From JAMLHH01 sp037189845 (GTDB lineage Bacteria; Bacteroidota; Bacteroidia; Chitinophagales; JADIYW01): a stretch of DNA of 64,000 bases. Both the position numbers and the translations under genes were made by a program. This document shows, one piece after another, positions 54,696-63,607 of this stretch. The DNA is taken from contig JBBCIS010000005.1 in NCBI GenBank assembly GCA_037189845.1, positions 62,001 to 126,000 of the forward strand, given 5' to 3'. The stretch's first letter is position 1. Every line of letters begins with the position of its first letter. The notes beneath the pieces are model-generated. The model was given only the letters and a program-made list of their open reading frames with translations. It was not told the origin of the DNA and did not search any database.

Positions 54696-55153
54696 TATCA
54701 CAATCAATTATTTTTTGACTACAATCAAAATTATAAATAAAATTTCAAAATTTCAAGACGATTCTTTCTGCTGTTACTGCTCAGATAGAGTGAAATGAAC
54801 ATATTGCTCTAGCGGACTGATGAATTTCTATACTGTCCTTTGGCAAACCTTTTCGTGCTCCTTCAATGCCTTTGTTGATAGACTGTAATTCCTCTGGATA
54901 TTTTCATTCTAAATTACATAAACAATTAATTCACAGGAGTAATCCATCTAAAACAAGAAGCTATATTCCTCTGAAAAAAATATCTACTTTACCCGCCAGA
55001 AAATAAATATCGCCCTTAATAATTACTTAAAAATAAAACTATTGTATATACAAGAATAAAATCTCTCCTTATTCGTTTACTTTGTAATTAACTGACAATG
55101 GAGAGAAAAATTTCCTCAAATGGATGTTCTTCGCACCTTTAACCTTACATAGT
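54696..55153. other. Intergenic region with a toxin-antitoxin fragment
   Basis: Contains the antitoxin-like fragment at 54785-54905; otherwise AT-rich without genes. Confidence 0.5.
54785..54905 (-). pseudogene. Antitoxin fragment, second copy
   Basis: Minus-strand frame reads SINKGIEGARKGLPKDSIEI, matching SINNGIEEIRKGLLKDSEEV at 53548-53665 over roughly 110 bases of DNA. It is cut before the toxin start and has no start codon of its own. Confidence 0.55.
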
Positions 55154-55972
55154 ATGGAACTACAGGATTTATACCACATATCTACACAATTGCCCAATAC
55201 TCCGAAAATGCCGGTATTGTTCATCGGGCATGGAAGTCCTATGAATGCCATAGAGGAAAATGAATTTGTAGAAGGCTGGAAAAAAATTGCAAAAGATATC
55301 CCGACTCCTGCAGCTATTCTGTGTATCTCAGCTCACTGGGAAACAAGAGGTACAAAAGTCACTGCCATCCCCCAACCTAAGACAATACATGATTTCGGCG
55401 GTTTCCCTAAAGCCTTGTTTGACAAACAATATCCCGCTCCTGGCATGCCTGAGCTGGCAAATACGGTACAAGGTCTCATCACCAAAGCTCATGTAGAGCT
55501 CGACCATCAGTGGGGTCTCGACCACGGTACATGGTCAGTGCTGGCCAGAATGTATCCGGATGCAAAAATCCCCGTGGTGCAATTGAGCATGGATATCACT
55601 CAACCGACATCTTATCACTACGAACTGGCTCAACAACTAAAGAGTCTGAGACGCAAAGGTGTCCTCATTTTAGGAAGTGGCAATATGGTTCATAATCTGG
55701 GTATGATCAACTGGGCGAATCCTAACGGTGGTTATGACTGGGCAATAGAAGCAAATGAAACGTTCAAACAAAAAATCCTGAGTGAGGACTTCGCTACGCT
55801 GTATCAGATACGCCATCAATCTCAGGCACTCAGATATGCCGTACCGTCTTTTGACCATTATCATCCGATGATTTATTCTCTGGGGCTGAAAGAAAAAGAA
55901 GATAATATCAGTTTCTTCAACGATAAGCTGGTGATGGGTTCGCTGTCGATGACTTCGATGATGATTAGTTAG
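55154..55972 (+). CDS. ygiD: LigB-family dioxygenase (4,5-DOPA extradiol dioxygenase, YgiD-like)
   Basis: Zinc/iron-dependent extradiol dioxygenase, 272 residues from the ATG at 55154 (an ATG 30 bases upstream would add ten residues unlike the family). Metal site pattern: PVLFIGHGSPMNAIE near 19, LCISAHWETRGTKV near 57, WGLDHGTWSVLARMYPDAKIPVVQLSMD near 117, and HYHPMIYSLG near 235. YgiD opens the ring of L-DOPA; the cell substrate is unknown. Monocistronic. Confidence 0.92.
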   Translation: MELQDLYHISTQLPNTPKMPVLFIGHGSPMNAIEENEFVEGWKKIAKDIPTPAAILCISAHWETRGTKVTAIPQPKTIHDFGGFPKALFDKQYPAPGMPELANTVQGLITKAHVELDHQWGLDHGTWSVLARMYPDAKIPVVQLSMDITQPTSYHYELAQQLKSLRRKGVLILGSGNMVHNLGMINWANPNGGYDWAIEANETFKQKILSEDFATLYQIRHQSQALRYAVPSFDHYHPMIYSLGLKEKEDNISFFNDKLVMGSLSMTSMMIS

Positions 55973-56005
55973 TATTAAACTCAATTCGACTCCTAACATG
56001 CTGGT

Positions 56006-56149
56006 AACACATAGAAACATAGCTCCACATCACAAACAATAAGAAGATATAGATGCCTATAGGCATTCACATAGAATGAAGCTAAGTCTCAGAACTATGT
56101 ATACTATACAACTCTCCTTTTAGACAAATTTCTATGTGACTATGTGTTT
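56006..56149. repeat. Inverted-repeat element (MITE-like)
   Basis: AACACATAGAAACATAG (56006-56022) pairs with CTATGTGACTATGTGTT (56133-56149), 15 of 17 positions, with 110 bases between, inside which GCCTATAGGC forms a smaller palindrome. No coding content. Confidence 0.5.
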
Positions 56150-56168
56150 TAATCAAAATAAGGTACTC

Positions 56169-57353
56169 CTAAGGAGTTTCCAGATATTGCCGGATAACTC
56201 CAAACACTTCATGTGTAGGCGGGTAAAATTTCAAGAAATATGACTCTGCTTTTTTGAATTTTTCTTTTGCCTGTGCTGTAGATATTTCAAAAAGTATTTG
56301 TCCCTGGTAAAAATTGACATTCGCCATAATTTTATCGTTATTCGGATATATTTTCTCTAACTCATTAAGTGTCTTTAAAACCGGCAGATAATTATCTGCT
56401 TCCTGATAATATACATTCATCACTCCGTTATATACCTCAGGACTTTCCGGCTTCAGGAGGATAATTTCCAGGATTAATTTTTCCGCTTCGGGCATCTGTT
56501 CCCGTACTGCAATATGCAGATAATCCAGTAACAAATCTCCGTTTTTTGCATTCAGCTTCAATCCCTCTTTTATATAGAAAATTGCACTGTCTGTTTGGTT
56601 TTGATTATCATAACAAAAACCCAGCATTCTCACCGCATCCCCTTTCTGATTCTCGTCCGTATACAATTCCCAGGCTTTTCTGGCATACTGAATAGCTGCC
56701 TGAAAATTTTTCAAAGCAAATTCTGCATAAGACAGATTATAATATACAGGTGTATAAGATGCATTTAATTCCAGCGATTTTTTCAACATTCTTTGAGCTT
56801 CCTCAAACTGATTTTTACCTAACAAAGTATATCCCAGTATAAAATAAGTCTCATAATCAGCAGATTTCAATTCTATAGCTTTTCTGGAAGCTACTTCCAG
56901 CCGGCTCAAAAGCTGCTCATCTGTCAAAGGCATATCCGGGCTGTAATTCAAAAAACATTCGTACAGATAATCTGTCTGTGCTTTATACAATCTGGCATCT
57001 TCCGGATGCTCAGCTACCAAAGAATCCAGAATGCGATGCGCAGGAAGAGAAAAAAGCGTGTATTTACCGGATTTCCCTCTGATATCTTCTATCTTTTGGT
57101 CAAAAGCGAGATTGACAAATCCGAATTTTTCATATTGTATCTGAACCACATACAGATTCAGCGCCAGATTCAATTTTGTAAGAAATATATCAGTATCACG
57201 GTTGGACGGGTCCATTTTTTCCAATTTCTGGTAAACATCCAGCACCTTGCCTTTTGACAATTCATCAGAAAGTACTTCCAGCAGGTCAGTATCAGCAGCA
57301 AATAGCGACTGGACAGAAAAAACTGCTATGAATAAGTAGAATATTTTTTTCAT
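56169..57353 (-). CDS. Exported tetratricopeptide-repeat protein
   Basis: 394 residues; signal peptide MKKIFYLFIAVFSVQSLFA. From about 150 on, TPR-type helix pairs are visible (YETYFILGYTLLGKNQFEEAQRMLKKSLELNASYTPVYYNLSYAEFALKNF region, then AIFYIKEGLKLNAKNGDL and ILEIILLKPESPEVYNGVMNVYYQ). Such periplasmic scaffolds aid assembly or surface export. No enzyme motif. Divergent from the small zinc-ribbon gene. Confidence 0.8.
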   Translation of the reverse strand: MKKIFYLFIAVFSVQSLFAADTDLLEVLSDELSKGKVLDVYQKLEKMDPSNRDTDIFLTKLNLALNLYVVQIQYEKFGFVNLAFDQKIEDIRGKSGKYTLFSLPAHRILDSLVAEHPEDARLYKAQTDYLYECFLNYSPDMPLTDEQLLSRLEVASRKAIELKSADYETYFILGYTLLGKNQFEEAQRMLKKSLELNASYTPVYYNLSYAEFALKNFQAAIQYARKAWELYTDENQKGDAVRMLGFCYDNQNQTDSAIFYIKEGLKLNAKNGDLLLDYLHIAVREQMPEAEKLILEIILLKPESPEVYNGVMNVYYQEADNYLPVLKTLNELEKIYPNNDKIMANVNFYQGQILFEISTAQAKEKFKKAESYFLKFYPPTHEVFGVIRQYLETP

Positions 57354-57414
57354 ATTTTATCCTCATTAACTAAAATCAGTCCAAAATTGTATAAATATTC
57401 AGAACTTTGATAGC

Positions 57415-57672
57415 ATGAGAACTTGTTCTTCGAAAAAAATAGGGTATTCATCTTCCAATGCAGCTATCTCTGCACTACTGGAGATGCATAGAAAATCCTC
57501 CTTTTCGACCGGAGAAGGACCTCAGAATGTGTACCGATGTCATCTCTGCGATCAGTATCACATGACTTCACGGGGGCCGGCACTACCCGAATTAAAACAA
57601 AACAGAAACGCTTCATCCGAGCGCATTCAAAACGATATCAATAAGTGGGTCAATAAGTTTAAAGATTATTGA
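57415..57672 (+). CDS. Small zinc-ribbon-like protein
   Basis: 85 residues, cytoplasmic. A C-x2-C-x4-H motif (YRCHLCDQYHMTSR, about 40-53) could bind zinc together with a histidine or cysteine in the N-terminus (CSSKK). Similar short proteins with a CxxC-xxxxH centre exist in Bacteroidota; function unknown. Its length and non-overlapping position argue for a real gene. Confidence 0.6.
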   Translation: MRTCSSKKIGYSSSNAAISALLEMHRKSSFSTGEGPQNVYRCHLCDQYHMTSRGPALPELKQNRNASSERIQNDINKWVNKFKDY

Positions 57673-58014
57673 TTGGGGGATTAAAAAGGGCAGCCACGAA
57701 TTCACTAATAAAAGGATAAATCATTGCTGTAACTTTCCTTGTCGGGAGTATCTATGAATCTGTTGAACTCATTACTTTAATGGATAGCTCCTACGGAGCA
57801 TGGGGCGTATTGCGAATATGATTTCTACAAAGCTTATGCACCTACGGCGCAAGGCTATAGCTGACGATGCCCCTTAGTGGGCTATCGCTTTGTAGCAAAT
57901 ATAGTTTCTACACAAAAATGGTACGCCGTAGGTGCACCACCATCGATGAAGATGCATTTATGTCGTTGATATCTGAATTTTACCAAAATTGAGAATCAAA
58001 AAACAAACGTCATT

Positions 58015-58041
58015 AATTTTTATTTGGTCTAAATAAAAATT
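58015..58041. promoter_or_regulatory. Putative iron-responsive operator of the MATE gene
   Basis: An AT-rich near-palindrome, TATTTGG-TCTAAATA core with symmetric AATTTT/AAAATT flanks, about 190 bases before the MATE ATG. It shares the phrase TCTAAATAAAAAT/ACTAAATAAAAAT with the operator at 59755-59787, which suggests one regulator (Fur- or DtxR-type) for both units. Confidence 0.45.
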
Positions 58042-58073
58042 AAAATGGATTATTTTTTCATCTTTGCCACTAG

Positions 58074-58217
58074 TATATCAATGTCGTTTAGTTAAGACAT
58101 TTTCTATAAGAAAGATGCTTACAGCATGACATACTACTATACAAAATGGATTGATTTATGTCATTCTGGAGGAATCTAAAAGCAATCCATTTTGTAAACT
58201 AAACGACATTGGCTGAT
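58074..58217. mobile_element. MITE-like element between operator and MATE gene
   Basis: Terminal inverted repeats TATATCA-ATGTCGTTTAGTT (58074-58093) and AACTAAACGACATT-GGC-TGATATA (58197-58220), an inner palindrome ACAAAATGGATTG (58141-58153)/CAATCCATTTTGT (58183-58195), and no ORF. A related partial sequence (TTTATGTCATTCTGAAAGAATCT then ACTAAACG) lies at 49396-49446. It is about 145 bases and now separates the operator from the gene. Confidence 0.6.
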
Positions 58218-58230
58218 ATAAAACCGAGTA

Positions 58231-59568
58231 ATGCTTGAGCAAATAAAGAAAACTCTACTGATAGCTTTTCCTATTATTCTGGGAAACTTCTCTCAAATGC
58301 TCCTCGCTGTCATTGATATCATCATGGTGGGAGCCATAGACCACAAGCAGGTAGCGGCTGCCTCTCTGGTAAACAGTCTTCTGACCTTGCCTTTTGTATT
58401 TGGCTTCGGACTCACCAGGTCTATTTCTGTGATGGTCGCTATCTCTAACGGAAAAAATGACACTCGTGCTGTTGCAAGATATGCGCTCAATGGTGTTTTT
58501 ATCTGCCTGATTTTTGCTACTGCGGCTGCATTACTGATACATTTTCTGCACGGCATCATATTCCACATGGGGCAAGACAGAGCAGTGGTAGACATAGCGA
58601 TTCCATACTTGCAGCTCATCGGATGGTCAGTGATTCCAATGTTGCTATTTATGTCCCTCAAAGAATTCACTGACGCGCTCCAATATACCAAAGTAGCTAT
58701 GGCGATTTCATTGATTTCACTGCCGCTCAATGTGTTTCTGAACTGGCTGCTGATATACGGCAAATGGGGATTCCCTGCGCTGCATCTGGAAGGAGCAGGC
58801 TGGGCTACATTGACTGTAAGGATATTAATGGCGGTGGCTCTGCTGATTGTCATCTTTAGTCAGAAAAAATTTACTGTTTATCTGCAATCATTGAAAGAGA
58901 TATGGATACCGCAACGGAATATCATCAAAGAGATGCTGAAAACCGGTGTACCCAGTGGCATGCAATACTGTCTGGAAGCCGGAGCTTATGCATTTTCCGG
59001 AATTATGATTGGGTGGCTGGGAGCCGAACAACAAGCAGCTCATCAGATTGCGCTGAGCTGTGCCTCGCTCACATTTATGATATCAATAGGGATTTCTGTA
59101 GCCGGTTCTATCAGAGTGAGCTATTTCTATGGACAAAACGACTGGCAGATGATACAGAAAATCGGCCGGAGTACGCTCTATGCAGGATTGATTGCCGGGA
59201 GCATCTTTGCATTACTATTTCTGGGACTTTACCGACAGATACCGGCATTGTTTAATCAGGAAGTCAATATCATTGCTATCGCTTCTGTTCTTTTGGTATG
59301 GACTGCATTTTTCCAGATATCTGACACGACTCAGGCGATAGCTGTAGGCTTGCTCAGAGGTATAAAAGATGTCAAAATTCCTACACTTTATGTTGCGTTG
59401 GCCTATTGGGTGGTTGGATTACCAGCCGGTTATATATTGGGCATTCATTTCAAAATGAATGCCGCAGGAATCTGGATTGGATTCCTTGCCGGACTGACCA
59501 TTTCATCTGCTCTACTTAATTTTAGATTCCTTAGTATCACCAAAACTAACAATGCATACCTAAATTGA
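58231..59568 (+). CDS. MATE family efflux transporter, likely siderophore exporter
   Basis: 445 residues, twelve helices, MATE family: IILGNFSQMLLAVIDIIMVG, GWLGAEQQAAHQIALSCASL and GLLRGIKDVKIPT. Paralogous to the MATE at 3674-5023 (roughly half of residues identical by eye). It stands immediately before the siderophore genes and has an upstream palindrome like theirs, so export of the made hydroxamate siderophore is the likely job. The 220-base gap to the next gene carries that gene's operator, so they are separate transcripts. Confidence 0.88.
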   Translation: MLEQIKKTLLIAFPIILGNFSQMLLAVIDIIMVGAIDHKQVAAASLVNSLLTLPFVFGFGLTRSISVMVAISNGKNDTRAVARYALNGVFICLIFATAAALLIHFLHGIIFHMGQDRAVVDIAIPYLQLIGWSVIPMLLFMSLKEFTDALQYTKVAMAISLISLPLNVFLNWLLIYGKWGFPALHLEGAGWATLTVRILMAVALLIVIFSQKKFTVYLQSLKEIWIPQRNIIKEMLKTGVPSGMQYCLEAGAYAFSGIMIGWLGAEQQAAHQIALSCASLTFMISIGISVAGSIRVSYFYGQNDWQMIQKIGRSTLYAGLIAGSIFALLFLGLYRQIPALFNQEVNIIAIASVLLVWTAFFQISDTTQAIAVGLLRGIKDVKIPTLYVALAYWVVGLPAGYILGIHFKMNAAGIWIGFLAGLTISSALLNFRFLSITKTNNAYLN

Positions 59569-59754
59569 GGTAGGTTACTTTATAGCAAAAAAATCGCATA
59601 ATGCTGTAAATAAAACATTTATAAAAATGTGACTGTAAAAGATTGACATATCTACCATAAAATCAGTCTCTAAAACCCAAGTATTTACAAAAATCTGAAT
59701 ACCTAAAAAATCACAAAATCGCTTGTAGGAATTGATTTTCCCCGTTCATAATTT

Positions 59755-59787
59755 TGCTATCATTATTTAGACTAAATAAAAATAGCA
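59755..59787. promoter_or_regulatory. Long palindromic operator of the siderophore operon
   Basis: Core TTATTTAG-A-CTAAATAA (59763-59779, perfect 8-1-8) nested in TGCTAT (59755-59760)/ATAGCA (59782-59787), ending one base before the ATG at 59789. Outer Ts and As extend symmetry by two more pairs. Iron-responsive 7-1-7-type boxes look like this; the position over the start codon would block transcription or translation when occupied. Confidence 0.65.
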
Positions 59788-59788
59788 A

Positions 59789-61306
59789 ATGCTACATAAA
59801 ACAGAAGTAGCAGGTGAAATTAAAAATCTCAGCCTGGACCAGATACTTCAAAACAATACACATCCTCAGTATAAAGAAAGTCTCCAAAAGACGCTTGAAT
59901 ATATTACCCAATTTATCCAAAAGGAAAGCTTTTACAGCGGTATCTCTTTGCAGGAACTGAAAGAAAAAGTTGAAATTACTTCTGTTCAGCAATCCACAGT
60001 TCCCGTATCGCTGGATGAAGCACTGGAAGAAATCAAATCTATCTATCTCGACCATACAATTGCTTTTCACCATCCCTCCTATCTGGCTCATCTCAACTGC
60101 CCGATTTTGATTCCGGCTCTGGCAGGAGAACTGCTGGCAAGTGCAGTGAACACAGCGGTGGAGACATGGGACCAAAGCACTTCTGCGACTTTGATAGAAC
60201 AGGATATCATCGACTGGACTTGTCGTGAATTTCATCTTCCCGAAACTGCTGACGGTGTATTTACCAGTGGTGGTACTCAGTCCAATCTCATGGGATTGCT
60301 TGCAGCAAGAGACCATATAGCTTTCAGCAGATTTGGTATCAATATCAAGAAAAACGGCACGAATGAAACTGTCAGTAAATTCAGGATTTTCTGCTCAGAA
60401 AAAGCTCATTTCAGCATTCTCAAAAATGCTGCTATTCTCGGATTGGGTTATGATGCTGTAGTATCTGTCAAATCCAACAGTCGTTATGAAATGGATGCCG
60501 ATGCACTCAGAAATGCCGTTGAAGAGCAATTAGCCGAAGGAAATATTCCTATGGCAGTAGTCGCTACTTTGGGAACAACTGATTTTGGCAGCTTCGACCC
60601 AATAGATGAAATCAACCGGATAGCAAAAGAATATTCCATGTGGCTGCATGCAGATTGCGCTTACGGAGGTTGCTATTTCCTGACAAAAACACATCAGAAT
60701 TTATTAGACGGAGTACGCAATGCGGATTCTGTGACAATAGATTTTCACAAAACGCTGTTTCAACCACTTTCTTCAGGAGCTTTTCTAATGGCTGACAAAC
60801 AGCTTTTCAGATATATTTCTCACTATGCTGATTATCTCAATCCTGTGGAATCTAAAGATGAATATCCTAATCTGATTGTCAAATCTATCCAGACGACCAG
60901 GCGTTTTGATGCACTCAAGCTATGGTTTACACTGAAAGTAACCGGCAAAGAAGCTATCGGTGCATTTCTGGAAGAAGTTCACTTCAGGGCAAAAGATACT
61001 TATCACCTGCTGAAACAAAAAGAATGTTTTGAAGTCATTCACGAGCCTGCGCTGAGCACGGTCGTTTTCCGCTATATCATTCCGGGACTGGAAGATGATT
61101 CTTTGTTGAATGCATTAAATCTGAACATCAAAAAATCTTTGTTTGAATCCGGCAAAGCGTCTGTTGCGAGTACAAAAGTGAACGAAAAAATCTATCTGAA
61201 ATTTACTTTGCTCAATCCTGCGACAACGGTGGAAGATATAGACTATGTACTGGAAATGATAAAAACTCAGGCAGAAATCACTCTGATGAAAAACCAAACA
61301 GCATGA
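59789..61306 (+). CDS. PLP-dependent group II decarboxylase (siderophore diamine supply)
   Basis: 505 residues, first gene of the siderophore operon, DesA/diaminobutyrate-decarboxylase type. Marks: the DDC-family HHPSYLAHLNCPILIPALAGE start, FTSGGTQSNLMGLLAARD, CSEKAHFSILKNAAILGLG, WLHADCAYGGCY and the PLP lysine in SVTIDFHKTLFQPLSSGAF near 316. Most likely it decarboxylates lysine (or ornithine) to the diamine that the next gene hydroxylates. Substrate not proven. The stop overlaps the next start (ATGA). Confidence 0.9.
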   Translation: MLHKTEVAGEIKNLSLDQILQNNTHPQYKESLQKTLEYITQFIQKESFYSGISLQELKEKVEITSVQQSTVPVSLDEALEEIKSIYLDHTIAFHHPSYLAHLNCPILIPALAGELLASAVNTAVETWDQSTSATLIEQDIIDWTCREFHLPETADGVFTSGGTQSNLMGLLAARDHIAFSRFGINIKKNGTNETVSKFRIFCSEKAHFSILKNAAILGLGYDAVVSVKSNSRYEMDADALRNAVEEQLAEGNIPMAVVATLGTTDFGSFDPIDEINRIAKEYSMWLHADCAYGGCYFLTKTHQNLLDGVRNADSVTIDFHKTLFQPLSSGAFLMADKQLFRYISHYADYLNPVESKDEYPNLIVKSIQTTRRFDALKLWFTLKVTGKEAIGAFLEEVHFRAKDTYHLLKQKECFEVIHEPALSTVVFRYIIPGLEDDSLLNALNLNIKKSLFESGKASVASTKVNEKIYLKFTLLNPATTVEDIDYVLEMIKTQAEITLMKNQTA

Positions 61307-62646
61307 AAGAAGACAAAATATATGATTTCGTAGGAATAGGCATCGGTCCTTTCAATCTCAGTCTGGCATGTCTGACTGCTCCAATAGAGGAGCTGGATGG
61401 TTTATTTCTGGACAAAGCAGAAAAATTTGACTGGCATCCTGGTATGATGCTGCAGGATACCACGCTGCAAATTCCATTTCTGGCTGACCTCGTCACGATG
61501 GCTGACCCAACCAGTCCTTACAGCTTCCTGAACTATATCAAGCAGAAAGGAAAAATCTATTCTTTTTATATCCGTGAAGATTTTTTCCTGTTGCGCAATG
61601 AATATAACCAGTATTGTCAATGGGCTATCAGCCAGCTGGATAATCTGAGATTCAGTACCGATGTACAGCAAATTCATTTTGATGCAGAACGGGAACTTTA
61701 TATCATACAATGTACCTCCACGCTGACCGGAGAAAAAATTTCTTACTCTGCCAGAAAATTAGTGATAGGTATCGGGAATGCGCCGTATATCCCTGAATCA
61801 TGTCGGCATATCCGCAATCATGTCGTTCATTCTTCGGCATATCTTTCCAACAAGGCTTCTATTCAGGAGAAAAAGAAAATCACTGTTATCGGGAGCGGGC
61901 AAAGTGCTGCTGAAATTTTCTACGATTTATTGCAGGAAACGGATACGCTCGGATATGAGCTGCACTGGATTACTCAGTCTGCAAGATTTCACCTGATGGA
62001 ATACAGTAAGCTCACGCTGGAAATGACTTCACCGGAGTACGTGGATTATTTCTATCAGCTTCCCAGACATAAAAAAGATGCGCTGAACAAAGCTCAGAAA
62101 CATCTTTACAAGGGTATCAACCAGGATTTGATTAATGATATTTTCAACCTGATTTATACTAAAAATATCACTAACGACATCAAAATAAGCCTCAGAACGA
62201 ATTCTATTATGAAGGCTGCTGATATCAATCCTGTCAGTGGTGAAACAGAGTTGGAAATCTATCATCATGAGCTGGAAAAATCTTACACGCACAGCACGGA
62301 TGCGTTGATTCTCGCTACAGGCTATGAGTATTCAACTCCTGCTTTTCTCGACGGGATAACTGATATCATCCGATGGGATGAAAAAGGCAGATATGATGTA
62401 CACAGAAATTACAGCATAGACCGGAACGGAAAAGATATTTTCGTGCAAAATGCTGAATATCACACACATGGGTTTGTAACGCCTGACCTGGGAATGGTCT
62501 GCTACAGAAACTCTTACATTATCAGAGAATTGACTGGAAAAGAAATTTATCCTGTAGAAAAAAGTATTGCTTTTCAGCAGTTCGGCATCCCTGAACATGT
62601 CCTTTCTGAACAGTTTGAGCTCAATTCTCTGGAAAAGCAACTATAA
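61303..62646 (+). CDS. Diamine/lysine/ornithine N-hydroxylase (SidA/IucD/AlcA family)
   Basis: FAD/NADPH monooxygenase making the N-hydroxy amine, 447 residues. N-terminal VGIGIGPFNLSLACL (FAD), the family-typical MLQDTTLQIPFLADLVTMADPTSPYSFLNYIKQ near 49-80, NADPH loop VIGSGQSAAEIFYDLL near 197, and C-terminal ALILATGYEYSTP and NAEYHTHGFVTPDLGM. Its start overlaps the decarboxylase stop by four bases, so the likely substrate is the diamine made by that enzyme (cadaverine or putrescine). Confidence 0.93.
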   Translation: MKEDKIYDFVGIGIGPFNLSLACLTAPIEELDGLFLDKAEKFDWHPGMMLQDTTLQIPFLADLVTMADPTSPYSFLNYIKQKGKIYSFYIREDFFLLRNEYNQYCQWAISQLDNLRFSTDVQQIHFDAERELYIIQCTSTLTGEKISYSARKLVIGIGNAPYIPESCRHIRNHVVHSSAYLSNKASIQEKKKITVIGSGQSAAEIFYDLLQETDTLGYELHWITQSARFHLMEYSKLTLEMTSPEYVDYFYQLPRHKKDALNKAQKHLYKGINQDLINDIFNLIYTKNITNDIKISLRTNSIMKAADINPVSGETELEIYHHELEKSYTHSTDALILATGYEYSTPAFLDGITDIIRWDEKGRYDVHRNYSIDRNGKDIFVQNAEYHTHGFVTPDLGMVCYRNSYIIRELTGKEIYPVEKSIAFQQFGIPEHVLSEQFELNSLEKQL

Positions 62647-62781
62647 ACGATGGTTTGTACCTGCGTGAAGGATAGAGGCGATACCCCGCAGCCAAATCCC
62701 GAATTCTTTCGGGAGAGGGCGAGGAGTATAAGCCGATAGCCTGGTCCGCCGCGGCGGACACGCCCAAAATATATCACTGAT
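62647..62781. repeat. GC-rich REP-like element between siderophore genes
   Basis: 135-base gap; 62655-62765 contains ATCCCGAATTCTTTCGGGA and TCCGCCGCGGCGGA (62745-62758), with the phrase GTGAAGGATAGAGGCGATACCC similar to the minus strand of 1800-1890. It interrupts the operon without a terminator-like T-run. Confidence 0.6.
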
Positions 62782-63375
62782 ATGAATATCTCTCATTCAC
62801 CGGAAATACTGTACGAACGTGCGACTCCCCTCGCCGGAAAATTCTCTGTGCGTGCATTTGATTTGGAAAAAGATTTGGCGACAATTCATCGCTGGGTCAA
62901 TCTGCCTTATGCGCAATACTGGGGGCTGCTGGATTCGAGTCCCGAAAAAGTGCGGGCGACTTATCAGGAAATTCTGGAATCGGGAACGAGGGTTTTCATC
63001 GGTGAAAGTGAGGGAAAACAAAAATTTCTGATGGAACAATATGACTGTATCCGTGAGCTGGATGGCCACTATGAGGGCGAAAGCGGGGATACGGGCATGC
63101 ACATTCTGGTCGGGCCTCCTGATGAAAAAATTCCGGGCTATACGTGGGCGGTATTTTCTACTGTGATGGATTTTCTGTTTAGCGACCCGAACGTAAAAAG
63201 AGTCGTGGTGGAACCGGATGTGAGGAATGAAAAAATTCATGTGCTGAATAAAAAGGCGGGCTTTAAATACCTGAAACAGATAGTGCTGCCTCATAAAACG
63301 GCATGGCTGGCGGTGTGTGAAAGGGAGGATTTTTTGAATGTACAATTGATGATTGACGATGTACGATTTGGCTAA
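62782..63375 (+). CDS. Siderophore acyltransferase (AlcB/IucB/DesC type GNAT)
   Basis: 197 residues, transfers a succinyl or acetyl group from CoA to the hydroxylamine, giving the hydroxamate. Typical segments: FSVRAFDLEKDLATIHRWVN, LPYAQYWGLL, KFLMEQYDCIRELDGHYE, GDTGMHILVGPPDEKIPGYTW, MDFLFSDPNVKRVVVEPDVRN and KKAGFKYLKQIVLPHKTAWL, all matching the RhbD/IucB set. Third gene of the operon. Confidence 0.92.
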   Translation: MNISHSPEILYERATPLAGKFSVRAFDLEKDLATIHRWVNLPYAQYWGLLDSSPEKVRATYQEILESGTRVFIGESEGKQKFLMEQYDCIRELDGHYEGESGDTGMHILVGPPDEKIPGYTWAVFSTVMDFLFSDPNVKRVVVEPDVRNEKIHVLNKKAGFKYLKQIVLPHKTAWLAVCEREDFLNVQLMIDDVRFG

Positions 63376-63607
63376 CGCAGCAAATGAGAAATAGACGAGA
63401 ATGGAAATAAGCAAGGGGCAATAGGCAAATGAATGCTACGCAACCGATAAAGTCTGAACTATGATGGAAGTGATTTCTTTGATTAATATGATGTCTCCAG
63501 AAAGTCGCAGTTCAGGCAGTAAACAGGCGAAAGCAAAACTTTAAACTTTAAACAATTCAAACTTTAAACATCAAGAGAGGCTATCGTCAAAACACCAATA
63601 CTACAAA
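63376..63607. other. Gap before the NIS synthetase gene
   Basis: 232 bases, with AAACTTTAAAC direct repeats at about 63537-63570. No terminator or gene recognised; possibly a secondary promoter region. Confidence 0.4.

Larger units (their letters stand above)
57673..58230. other. Intergenic region with several palindromic repeats
   Basis: Includes GCTCCTACGGAGC (57787-57799), TGCACCTACGGCG/CGCCGTAGGTGCA (57837-57849, 57924-57936) around TTTCTACAAAGC/GCTTTGTAG, an AT-rich palindrome at 58015-58041 and a MITE-like element at 58074-58217. The CACGAATTCACTAATA phrase near 57695 also occurs at 43456. Confidence 0.6.

Noticed and set aside
57787..57799. GCTCCTACGGAGC palindrome as a regulator site
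   Set aside because: This type of palindrome is a widespread extragenic repeat in Bacteroidota and here lies amid other such repeats.
62797..63414. Long minus-strand open frame of 205 codons opposite the siderophore acyltransferase
   Set aside because: Composition is rich in His/Phe/Arg as expected for an antisense shadow, and the plus-strand gene has clear family motifs.
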